Source: Pleurodeles waltl (Eukaryota; Chordata; Amphibia; Caudata; Salamandridae). Taken from it: DNA of 64,000 nt. Position numbers and translations under genes: made by a program. The stretch is from the NCBI RefSeq assembly GCF_031143425.1, contig NC_090447.1:136605106-136669105 (forward strand). The letters run 5' to 3'. Of this stretch, positions 54,691 to 64,000 are shown piece after piece; position 1 is the first letter of the stretch, and every line of letters begins with the position of its first letter. A model generated the notes under the pieces. That model did no database searches, was not told the origin of the DNA, and was given only the letters and a program-made list of their open reading frames with translations.

Positions 54691-54888
54691 TAGAACTGGT
54701 GGTACCCTGTGCGACGGTTTATTGTGGCGCCCCCAACCTCATGACCTCCTCCTCGGTTTCACTCACTACCTCCCAGCAAATGTACCCCTCAGCTCTCCGT
54801 CGCTCCCCTTTCACATACATTCATGTGCTTTAAAGCACTTGGGAAGTCTGGTTTCACTAATCCACTCAGATAGCCACATAAAATATAT
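54691..54888. other. Short repeat-like flank
   Basis: Begins GGGCCGGCTTTAGAACTGGTGG, a phrase that looks repetitive, but I cannot name a family. No gene. Confidence 0.3.
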
Positions 54889-55361
54889 GGGCATATTTAA
54901 GAGATCCTAGCGCCATTCTAACACCACATTAGTGTCATTTTTGTACTCTAATGTGGTATTAGAAGGCCAAAAACTCTGTGCCATATTTACAAATTGGCGC
55001 AATGCCTGCGCCAGGCATAATGAATGCAAAGGTGGCATTCCCCTGTTAGGGAGGGCCCAAAAAATGGCACGCTGTTTTTTTCCCGGCACTTTTAACCCCT
55101 GCTCAGAACAGGCGTTAAAAGGAGATGTCTGTTGGTTACAAGGAGCCTTTGGGTGCTTTGCAGGATTAGCATCAACACTTTTTATGCTAATCCTGCAAAG
55201 CGCTGGACTAACGTCAAAAATTCTGACACTAGTCCCCTAACTACCGCCATGTTGCGCCATATTTTAAATACAGCGCACATGGTGGCGTTAGGGGAGAGCT
55301 AAAGGGTGAAAGAAAAGTGGTGCAGCACTGTGTGCAGCGCCACTATTTTCAAATATGCCCC
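54889..55361. mobile_element. MITE copy 2
   Basis: Terminal inverted repeats GGGCATATTTAAGAG and, at the other end, TTCAAATATGCCCC. The internal hairpin GCAGGATTAGCATCA / TGCTAATCCTGC (about 55160-55200) is shared with copies 1 and 3. Non-coding. Superfamily not determined because the target duplication is unclear. Confidence 0.8.
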
Positions 55362-55364
55362 ATA

Positions 55365-55799
55365 GGGGCATATTTAAGAGCCCCTAGTTCAATTCTAACA
55401 CCACATTAGTTTAATTTTTTCAAGCTAATGTTACGTTAGAAGACCAAAAATGCTGTGCCATCTTTACAAAGTGGCGCCACTTTGTAACCTTTTGTGCTAC
55501 ATTATGCCTGCGCCAGGCATAATGTATGCAAAGGGGGCATTCCCCCTTTGGGGGTGGCAAAAAAAATGGTACAAATAAATCTGACAGATTTCTTTACGTC
55601 GTTTTTTCCCAGCACTTTTAATGCCTGCTCACAGCAGGCATTGAAAGGAGGCTTCCATTGGTTACAGTGGGCCTCTGGGTGTTTTGCAGGATTAGCATCA
55701 TAATTTTTTATGCTAATCCTGCAAAGCGCCGGTCTAGCATAAAAAATTCTGATGCTAGTCCCCAAACTACCACCACTAGGGGCTCTTAAATATAACCCC
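55365..55799. mobile_element. MITE copy 3
   Basis: Terminal inverted repeats GGGGCATATTTAAGAGCCCC and GGGGCTCTTAAATATAACCCC-like (last 20 bases, ending 55799). Same order of internal phrases as copies 1 and 2, and separated from copy 2 by only three bases (ATA). Confidence 0.82.
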
Positions 55800-56203
55800 A
55801 TGGCAGTGCTTAATTTGTGCTTGTTGTTTCGTGTGCAGAGCACTGGCACTTATTTTTGAGTGCCGGGGCTTATTTTTTTGCCTCAAGCATTTACTGTGAG
55901 AAAAAGACACATATGGGAAAGATGGAAGAAGAGAAAAACAAAAAAGCGGCACAATGGGAAAAAACAGAAATCCGCAAGAGTGAGCTAAAGGGGTTGGGAG
56001 TGCCTGTAAATGGATGAAGAGGCCCGAAATGGCTTCAGAATTACGCTGCCTATGTATTTCATGTTCATGTCCTACAGGTGCAACCAGCATAACATGTCTT
56101 AGGGTCTGTAAGAGTAGGCTCCTGCATGTAAGATGATCCCTATGCATCAATGTTTGTATGTCTGTGGTCAAGGATGCCTCTGTCTTCTATGTGGGTGGGT
56201 GAC
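55800..56203. other. Unidentified repeat-like flank
   Basis: Has GTGCCGGGGCTTATTTTTTTGCC and a purine-rich GAAGAGAAAAACAAAAAAG stretch. No gene. It may be a short retroelement, but there is no defining end. Confidence 0.3.
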
Positions 56204-58680
56204 TGTAGATATGGAAAAAGGTCCATTCACCCCTTACTAGTATAGTGTAGGCAGTGTCTAGAAACCAGACTCTCTAGAGGTAGCTGTGCATGAGCAGCCA
56301 AAGCTTATGTAGGAGACATGCAAAGCCCATGCAATACCACTGAATTCACACTTAGTACTTACACACATGCAAGAAAACACTCAGTGTTTCAAAAATAAAG
56401 GTACTTTTTTTTGGTGACACAAATACCAAAAATATCATAGAGACTATACTCCATTAGGAGGTATGTAATACACAAATTAATGGAGAAATAGGCATAAAAA
56501 CAGTGAGAAAACAGTGCAATTAGTGAAAATCACTATAGTTAGAAATGGTTCCCCACCTAGGCAAGTGTAGTGTGTAGAGGGGAGCTGGGAGAACTAGAAA
56601 AGCCCAAAGGTAAGTACCACAACCCACCCCAGTGACCAGGAAAGCAGGAGTAAATCACAGTAACTTTCCCAGAACACACACAGAAACAAGAAGAATTATG
56701 CAAAACCCAGAAGAGACTGCAAGGCACATGCAATGCTCACTGTTAGGGGAAAATGGCGCTGCCCGGTACCAGGGAGGACCAGGTAGACTTTATCCAGAAG
56801 GGGGAGTGAGAGGGCGTTCTCAGCAACTCAGACAGCCCACAGAAGACCAGGCAGCGCACACAGGAGTCCCACAGCATAGGAACAAGAACGTTGCAAAGGA
56901 GGACCAAGCAGCACTAAAAGAAAGGCTCCCACGTCGCTGGCTAACCACTCAGGAAGCTGTGCGTCACAGGATAGAGTGCTGGGGGCTGGAGCTACAAGAT
57001 GCACAAAGGACTTGGAGGGAGAATACCAACAAGCCTTGGGATCTGGAAATGACACAGTGCACAGGGGTACTGTCTTGCGTGGAGAGGCAAGGTATTACCT
57101 ACACCAAAGTGTAAGAGAAGACCATTGGGATCACTTCAGTCCACCACCTGTGATGCAGGATCCATGCAGCTCAGCAGAAGAGGGGATCCATGCAGCCAGT
57201 CATCGTCGCAGTTGGTGCTTGCAGAAGCAGGGGAATGACTCCTTCACCCCAAGGGAGATTCCTTCTTCCTTCTGATACATGCTGAAATGGGCTGTCCTCA
57301 GATGATACACAACCGGAAAACTGTTGCAGTTGCTGGCAGGAGCCAGAGATACAATGTCGCAAGAGGCATCTTGTAGGTTCCTGCAGGGTCCAGATGCAGT
57401 TTCTTCAGTGAAAAGTTGAAGTGGAGGACGCAGAGTATTCCTGCTGGAGTCTTGCAATCTGAATCTGAAGAACCACCCAAGGGAGAGACCCTAAATAGCC
57501 CTGAAAGGGGGATTGTTCACCTAACCAGGTAAGCACCTATCAGGAGAGGGCTCTGACCTCACCTGCTGGCACTGGCCACTCAGATGCTCCCAGAGTTTCC
57601 TGCCAATCTTGAATCTAAGATGGCAAATCCCAGGGACCCTCTAGAGGAGCTATGAGCACCACCCCTCGGGTGGTGATGGACAGGGGAGTGGTCACTCTCC
57701 TTTCCTTTGTCCAGTTTCATGCCAGAGCTTTCCTGAACTGTTGTAGACTGGTTTAAGCAAGGAGGTCACCAAATGTGCCCTTCTCAGCATTTCCAGTGGC
57801 TTGGGGAGGTTACCCCTACCCAGCCTGTAACACCTATTTCCAAAGGGATAGGGTGTAACACACCTCTCCGAAAGGAAATCCTTTGTTATGGCTTCCTGGG
57901 CTCAAGCTGCTTAAGCACCAGAAGTGCAGAAAACTTTCTGTGAGATAGCAGCAGCTGGGGCTGCCTGGAAAACCTCAGAATGCTGTGGTGGCAATGCTGG
58001 GGATCCTTTAAAGAGCCCCCAGAGTGCATGGAATCACACAACCAATACTTGCAAAAGTATTAGGGTATGATTCCAACATGTTTGATACCAAGCATGCCTA
58101 GGTTTGGAGTTACCATTATGTAGCTGGACATAGATAGTGTACCTATGTCCAGTACACGCGTAAAATGGCACCCCCGCACTCACAAAGTCCAGGAAAAGGA
58201 GTCTGGAGTTTGTGCGGGTACATCCGCTAGTGGAGGGGTGCCCTCACGCACAGGTACATGCACCCTGCCCTCTGGGCTCAGAGGGCCTACCATTGGGGTG
58301 ACTTATAGTGACCTGATATAGAGACCTATATTGAAAACGGGTGCATACACACAGTTCACGCAGACTGCAATGGTAGGCCTGCAGAATCCTTTGCATGGGC
58401 TTCCTACGGGTGGCAGAATAACTGCTAAAGCCCATAGGGATCCCCTGGAACCCTAATGCCCTTGGTACCTAGGTACCATATACTAGGGACTTATACGGGG
58501 GCACCAGTATGCCAATTGTGGGTGAAATACTGTGATAACAATAACCAACAACCAAATTTAAGGGAGAGACTATAACTACTGGGGTCCTGTTTAGCAGGAT
58601 CTCAGTAGACACAGTCAAACACACTGACAAACAGGCCAAAAGTGGGAGGAACCAAGCTAGAAAGAGGCTACTTTCCTACA
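56204..58680 (-). repeat. Long LTR remnant, minus strand
   Basis: The minus-sense start TGTAGGAAAGTAGCC at 58680 resembles the 32166-35008 LTR terminus. The far end is set provisionally at TGTAGATATGG (56204). Typical phrases such as GGGCAGGGTGCATGTA and CCTAGTATATGGTACC (minus sense) recur. No internal region adjoins it and no target duplication was found, so the left limit is uncertain. Confidence 0.5.
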
Positions 58681-59072
58681 CCAGTCTGTCAGCATATTGG
58701 CTTGCATTTAACATAGAAGTCAGTCAATGCATGGATATTCAGTGTCTGTCTGCAAGCGTGCATGCATTATACAAACATCAAACATATTGGTTTGTCAATT
58801 CTTGTTTCACATAGTCTTTATGTTGGAATTATCCTGCAATATACACTTTGAGAGAGAGAGGGCTTTACTTCACAAAACAAAAATAGGGGAGACAGCATCC
58901 AGAATGCCTTTAGTGTGAATACAAAGCAAGACTGACCTCTATAGGAGTATCCCCATCGATGTCCATGAATCAACATAGGAGCAGATGTCTTTCACTCAGC
59001 GATTTTGCCTGCTTTGAGAAGGTGAAATCTTTATTTGAAACTCCTTGCAAAAGATTGGAAATTGCATGGAAT
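58681..59072. other. Flank between the LTR and Harbinger, no gene
   Basis: About 0.4 kb with no recognisable coding sequence. A GA run (AGAGAGAGAGGG) lies near 58851. Confidence 0.45.
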
Positions 59073-59419
59073 CTGGGGCTAGATGTATCAAACTATTTTA
59101 CATTTCTAAATAGTATGAATCGCAAAATTCCACTGTTTGCGAATGCAAAAAAGCCTTCTACGATGTATGAAAGGCATTCACAGTGCATTTTTAAGTATTC
59201 ACTAAAATAGCGATTCCCTAAAAATGCGACTAGATTTAGCAAATCATAAATTGCGATTCACAAATAAGGAATTGCAAATCCAATTTATGAAGCAGTCGCA
59301 AATAGTGACTAGTCGCAAAACAGGGATTTTGCATGTGCAATTTACCACCAAATGAAATCAGGAGGTAAACAGGTGGAACTTATAAAAAGAGGCTGAGAAT
59401 GCATCAGCCCTTTTTCACA

Positions 59420-60574
59420 ATGGCTGCACTCTACGTCATGGTGAGGAGGATAAGGATCCTGGCAGGTTTGAGGAGAGGGAAGAGGAGACAGAAGTGCTTT
59501 TTCAGAGTGTGCATTACTCTATTTGATCAAACAGAGGGGAAAATATATGATAAGTTCAGGTTGAACTCTGCCATGATATTGAATTTAATAGCACATTTAC
59601 AGCCCCTACTGCAATGACACACACAGAGAGCCAATTCCATTCTCACTCATGTGCAGGTAATATGCTCCCTGACCCTCTTAGCCTCAGGAAGCTATCAGGG
59701 GGTTATAGCAGCAGCTGGAGGTGTATCTCAAAGTGAGCTTTCATGCTAATTTAATGCATTTCTAAATGCTATGTTACCAAAATTGAATGTGCACATAAAA
59801 TTCCCCAACACCCCACAGGATTTGCACCTAACTAAATTACATTTCTACCAGGTTACCCAATTTCAACGTAATTGGCTGCATTGATGGGACACATGTGGCA
59901 ATCTGTCCACCATCTGCAACAGAGTATATCTACAGGAATCGTAAAGATACCTATTCGATGAACATATAGGTCGTTTGCAATGCTTCCAACATACTAACTG
60001 ATATAGTGGCCAGATACCCAGGGAGCACACATGATTCCTACATCTTTAGACACAGTGGAATGTACACAAGACTTCTTGCTGGGGAGTTTGGCGAAGAAAA
60101 CCTAATTGGTAATGTAACAGAGAACAATGCTACATATTGTATAAGTGATGTCACAGATAACAATAACTAATATGACACTCCTGTCTTTGTAGGAGAAAGT
60201 GCATATGCAGTGCGGTCCTTCATCCTGACACACTGTATCTTAATCTGCCCATGCCAATTGAGTGGCGATGCAATGCGGCACATAGAAGGACACGCAGTGT
60301 GATAGAGAGGACCTTTGGACTGCTGAAGAGTCACTTTTGGTGCCTGCACAAAAGTGGGGTTGCACTCTAGTACAGTCTAGAATCCACCTGCAAGATTGTG
60401 GCCACATGTGCAATGTTGTATAACATTGCTACAGCACGAGGTATACCAGTGGAACTGACAGAGAAAGACTCTGATGAGAATGACGACCACTTGCCACCCT
60501 TTCGCCCAGCAGACAGAACCAGAGGAGCAGACGCCAGGCAAAGACGTGTTGAGATTCTATGCAACTATTTCTAA
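59420..60574 (+). pseudogene. Harbinger (HARBI1-like) DDE transposase
   Basis: ATG 59420 starts MAALYVMVRRIRILAGLRR, a basic N-terminus, and the frame runs to a TGA at about 59615. The nuclease core is recognisable: first Asp in GCIDGTHVAICPP (about 59880), second in ARYPGSTHDSYIF (about 60030), Glu in VIERTFGLLKSHFW (about 60310). A frameshift lies just before the first Asp. A TAG falls in the stretch MNI*VVCNA and another near 60370. The C-terminus ends VEILCNYF at TAA 60572-60574. The enzyme would cut and join the transposon ends; this copy is inactive. Confidence 0.85.
60109..60192 (+). other. Transposase intron candidate
   Basis: GTAATG at 60109 and CTGTCTTTGTAG ending at 60192 bound 84 bp. 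The protein sense runs from GEENLIG into GESAYAVRSF across it, as HARBI1-type proteins would read. Splice use is inferred. Confidence 0.6.
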
Positions 60575-60776
60575 TGTATGTAATGACAATGCCACATCTT
60601 ATTCCTTTTTTGCTACATGTATTACATTTATTTCCTTATCTCCAGGGCAATTTTTTGGGCATAGGACATGGATATTTCAAAAAGGCACAATCAGTACCTA
60701 ATAACAATGTCATAGTATTAACATCATAGTATCAAAGCATTGCGACAAAATATGCAAGGCCCTGAACATGTCGAAA

Positions 60777-62385
60777 TCACTTTTTACGTCCACACAATCC
60801 GCTAGAACGCTCAGTGGGCTCAGCCCCACACCTTGTTGAAGGTACTGAGACAGTACTGTGTCTGGAACTGTGACACCTAGGCTCCTTTACAGGGGCTGTG
60901 ACAGTATTGAGGCTAGAGAGCTCCTCACTGTCCCCACCACCCAGATCATTGTTTGCAGCACTCCGAGCTGTTTGCATTGTCTCCAATGCATTAGTGACTT
61001 GCACCAATCCTTGTGCAACATCCCGACTTCAATGTGCCATTTCCACTTGCATGCCCACAGCAAGTCGTGACAGCAAAGCAGTTGTATTAGTGAGCTGATT
61101 TACAGATCTGAACCCATCCAACCTACTTATCAATTGGTGATGGCGCCTACGGTAGGTGACATGCTCCTGCTGCAGTACAGTGCAGAGTCTATTAATTGCA
61201 GTTGTCATCTCTCTTAGTTGTTCTACTGTAGATTGTTGTCCCTCATACAGCTTGCACATGTTGTGATTGTGAGACACCAACTGCCTGTAAATTGATCTCA
61301 TGTGCTTACATTGTAGGTGCTGCACCTTCAACATGGATGCCTCAAGACCACCAAACAGAGATGGGCCCTCATATTTCACTGTGCTTTGTCTTCCTTCTTC
61401 ACAATGCCTCCGGAGGGGAGTATACTGGCACCGAAACAGGGACGGCTGTCTGTGGGTGAGTCTACCAGCTGACGGTGGTGTCTCCACATCTTCTTGTAAC
61501 TCATCAGAGTCCTGAGTGAAATCTGGAAGGGGTTCCACTCTTGCCCTGCGTCTGGGTGGTGCTGGTATGATGGACTCAGTGTTGTTGGTATCAGACTGTG
61601 GCTGACTTTCCTCATTCTCCCCTGTTTTAGTCTCTGGGGCATCAGGGGCAGGAACTTCTGCAATAACAATGCACAGCATGTAATTCTATATGTTCTTTTT
61701 GCATGTGTCATGAAACATTTACTTTTGTAGTAAACATTTCCCCTGGCATTGTATCTGTACAAGTCTGTTGTATTGGTTCTCTGGTTTTACACAATACTGC
61801 TATTTTGGCAGTAGATACACTTTTGGGCTCTGGACTACCACTCCCATAAGACATTGTTGTGTTGAATGGACCAGGTAGTATGGACTGTTTCTCACATTGC
61901 ATGATGATATTGTAAATTTCTGAGGGACATTTGTACCTGTACATATGGTGATTGAAATCATCACTGTCCTTACCTTTGCTGGTGTCGGGTGTGCCTGAGA
62001 TGTCTATGTCAGCGACGGCAGCAGTGTTGACTCCACCATGTCTTCCAAGGGGGTGGACTGTGTCTGGGTGGAGGGTTCTCCACCAGTTCTCCTTGCCTCC
62101 TTCAGCCTGCTTGCTACCCTTTCCTTGGCACATGATTGTAAGCCGTACCAGCACTTGTGTATCTCTTCAATTGAACGCTGTACAACACCCACCTCGCTGA
62201 TTTTGGTCTGGATGTCATTCCACAATTTCCTTTTCTCACTTTCTGGGACATGTAGTGAGTTCTTCCCAAATAACTGGCCATGGTGCCTGACCACCTCTTC
62301 TGTGAGCACCTCCAAATTCCTGCTCACTGAATTTCAGTTTTCTTTTTCTCCCTCCTGTTTCCTTGCCATTTCCATCAGTGGCCAT
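60777..62385 (-). pseudogene. Harbinger Myb/SANT-like DNA-binding partner
   Basis: ATG 62385 begins MATDGNGKETGGRKRKLKFS. After a 1-base frameshift near 62330 a Myb/SANT-like helical domain follows (EVLTEEVVRHHGQLFG, RKLWNDIQTKI, IHKCWYGLQS). Three exons are likely: a donor at 61973-61972 after GTPDTSK, an acceptor near 61937, a donor near 61723, and an acceptor at about 61658. The last exon has a Pro/Glu stretch and a coiled coil (VEQLREMTTAINRLCTVLQQEHV). TGA 61029-61031 interrupts it before its natural end near 60777. Such partners carry the transposase to the element ends. Confidence 0.75.
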
Positions 62386-62662
62386 TGTGTTCACCTGGTC
62401 CTGGCTGACTCTCCTGAGTGTCTCCCTGGTGCTGTGCTGGGTCTCTCTGCCTGCTCCTGTGGCCCAGGCTTCTGGAAACAGCATGCACTGACTCACTTCA
62501 ATGTTGTGATGTCATCATGCTGCTCCAGAATACAAAAATCGCAATTTGCGATTTCCAAATACCAATTTGCTATTTTACTGCATAGCTATTTGGTACTTAC
62601 TATTTGCGACTGTGGATTTTTGGTAATCGCAGAAAATTCAGCAATTGCCTTTTTACATCACA

Positions 62663-62718
62663 TTTTGCGAATCCCAAATAGCGATTTGGTAAAAAAATCG
62701 CTATTTGGGAATCGCAAA
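62663..62718. repeat. Subterminal hairpin of Harbinger
   Basis: Arms 62664-62687 and 62695-62718 pair at 23 of 24 positions. Probably a transposase or partner binding zone, judged by position only. Confidence 0.75.
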
Positions 62719-62745
62719 TGCAGACCTTCATACATCTGGCCCCTG

Positions 62746-63592
62746 GTCCAGAAATACAGATTCCTCTGGTAACACCTCACAAGGCAACCTCCAAGGTAAA
62801 CCTAGTAATCGCAGTGCCTAATTCCTAGAAGTGAAGAAATGCGAGACAATATATCATGCACAGCAGTGAGGAAGGAGAACAGGAGGGTGTTTAATAGGTA
62901 GAAGACACAGGTTTCCCCTCTATGTAAGAAAAAAAATCCTTGAGAATTTGGAACCCAAACAGAAACAAATGCAAAAAAAAGAAACTGACAAAAGCATACC
63001 ACGTGATAAATTTGTAATATTCCGTGCCTCTCCATCATGCTACATTTGAACTTAAATTGAACCACGAATAGGTGCTCTCTGTTTCTCACACCATGGAGCG
63101 GTTTATACCTGAAAATTATTTGAAAGTAGAAAGATACACACATTTCAGCGCACCATAGAAAAACATCACGCCAGTACTTGTTTTACATATTTCTTTTGTT
63201 TACTGGTGGTTTAAATTTAATGTCGCCATCACAAGTCTTAAAGACTAATATTCTTTTTTGAAATGTGTTTTTCACAGTGCTATTGCATTCATTATACGCT
63301 GACAGTTTCCAAATAAGCACATTTTTCTTCGATGGTATCATTTTATGAGAAATACATTCTGGTAATATTGTGCTTAGAAAGATATTGCAATCCAAGATAA
63401 ATATGATATATATTACAATACAACTTGGCAAAATGAAAGAAATGTAGAAAAGCACTTTTCCTTTTGTGAATTTGAATAATTAATTAGGAATAATAATTCT
63501 GTTTCTAGTTAAATCTGTTGCAATGTCACCGTTTTCAAAGAATTAACATTACAATTCAGTGTCTCGTTTAATTGCGGAACATTTTTACGAAC
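62746..63592. other. AT-rich flank, no gene
   Basis: Short frames only, no recognisable motif. Probably the DNA between two Harbinger-family insertions. Confidence 0.45.
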
Positions 63593-64000
63593 TAAGGGAC
63601 AGATGTACAAAAATGCAATCTTGCATTTCTTAAATAGCGACTTCGTAGAAATCGCTCTTTAAGAAATGGAAAATGCTATGCACAGAGATACCAATTTCCT
63701 AATAGCCATTCCTACAAAGTAGCAATCCCTATTATGAAATTGGTATTAAGAAATCCCAATGCATTTGAGTCAATGGGACTGTTTTGCATTTCATAAATAG
63801 CGATTTCTTATTAAGAAATCGATATTTATGAAATGCAAAACCAAGGATGGCAAAAGGTCCCCCTTGGTGCACCCCAAAAATAGTGGTGCACTTGTAGAGC
63901 ACACATATGCCTAAGGGGCAGGTGTGTGTCTACCTGGGGTGCTTTTTTAAAATTGTATCTGGTTACCACCGATTTCAAGTCAGTGGTAATTGCATCTCCT
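63593..64000. mobile_element. Harbinger-related MITE, truncated by the window end
   Basis: TAA (63593-63595) followed by GGGACAGATGTAC, close to the termini of the 59076 element. It contains AAATAGCGA phrases like that element's subterminal regions, and a near-perfect 59-bp palindrome at 63782-63840. The other end lies outside the window, so its length and target duplication are unseen. Confidence 0.65.
63782..63840. repeat. 59-bp near-perfect palindrome
   Basis: TTTTGCATTTCATAAATAGC on the left mirrors the right half with about two mismatches and almost no loop, inside the MITE starting at 63596. Confidence 0.85.

Larger units (their letters stand above)
59073..62745. mobile_element. Harbinger DNA transposon, near complete but decayed
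   Basis: The termini are inverted: GGGCTAGATGTATC at 59076 and, on the minus strand from 62742, GGGCCAGATGTATG. The 3-bp CTG lies on both sides (59073-59075, 62743-62745). It carries both genes typical of the superfamily, a transposase (+) and a Myb/SANT-like protein (-), arranged tail to tail. The subterminal regions are rich in short inverted AATAGCGATT phrases. Both genes have breaks. Confidence 0.85.

Overview
This is vertebrate genomic DNA made almost entirely of nested transposable elements. I found no host gene, tRNA, rRNA, CRISPR array or bacterial feature. The mix of long gypsy/ERV-like LTRs, Harbinger, piggyBac and L2-like elements stacked inside one another suggests a very large, repeat-rich genome, most likely a salamander or newt. 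That assignment is an inference from repeat style; no host gene confirms it.

Layout. 1-3.37 kb is AT-rich and unassigned. 3.37-16.92 kb is a full-length endogenous retrovirus on the minus strand. It has 1.58-kb LTRs, a 4-bp target duplication (GGTA), a primer site matching initiator-Met tRNA, and gag, pro-pol and env, all broken by stops and frameshifts. 17.91-20.54 kb is a piggyBac-type element (TTAA flanks) carrying about three ~370-bp tandem units. 20.5-22.6 kb is AT-rich. 22.6-35.0 kb is a stack of LTR remnants: a minus-strand LTR, the internal end and split LTR of a non-autonomous LTR element, a 650-bp solo LTR and a 2.84-kb solo LTR.

35.5-49.16 kb is a three-level nest. A MITE was split by a plus-strand non-autonomous LTR element (TSD GCTCC). 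The right LTR of that element was then split by a 7.6-kb minus-strand LINE (12-bp TSD). The LINE has an uninterrupted 958-codon ORF1 and a broken endonuclease/RT ORF2.

49.3-53.2 kb is minus-strand LTR sequence plus a 581-bp GC-rich Harbinger-type MITE built from ten successive hairpins. 53.5-54.7 kb is an L2-like LINE fossil. 54.9-55.8 kb holds two back-to-back MITEs, and 56.2-58.7 kb another minus-strand LTR. 59.08-62.74 kb is a Harbinger transposon with both expected genes in decayed form: a HARBI1-type DDE transposase (+) and a Myb/SANT-like partner (-), convergently arranged. A related MITE runs off the end from 63.6 kb.

No functional gene set appears intact. The long ORF1 of the LINE and the small LTR ORF are the only element frames uninterrupted over their apparent length. 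Boundaries resting on TSDs or terminal repeats are exact to the base; other LTR remnant limits are approximate. Percent identities were not computed.
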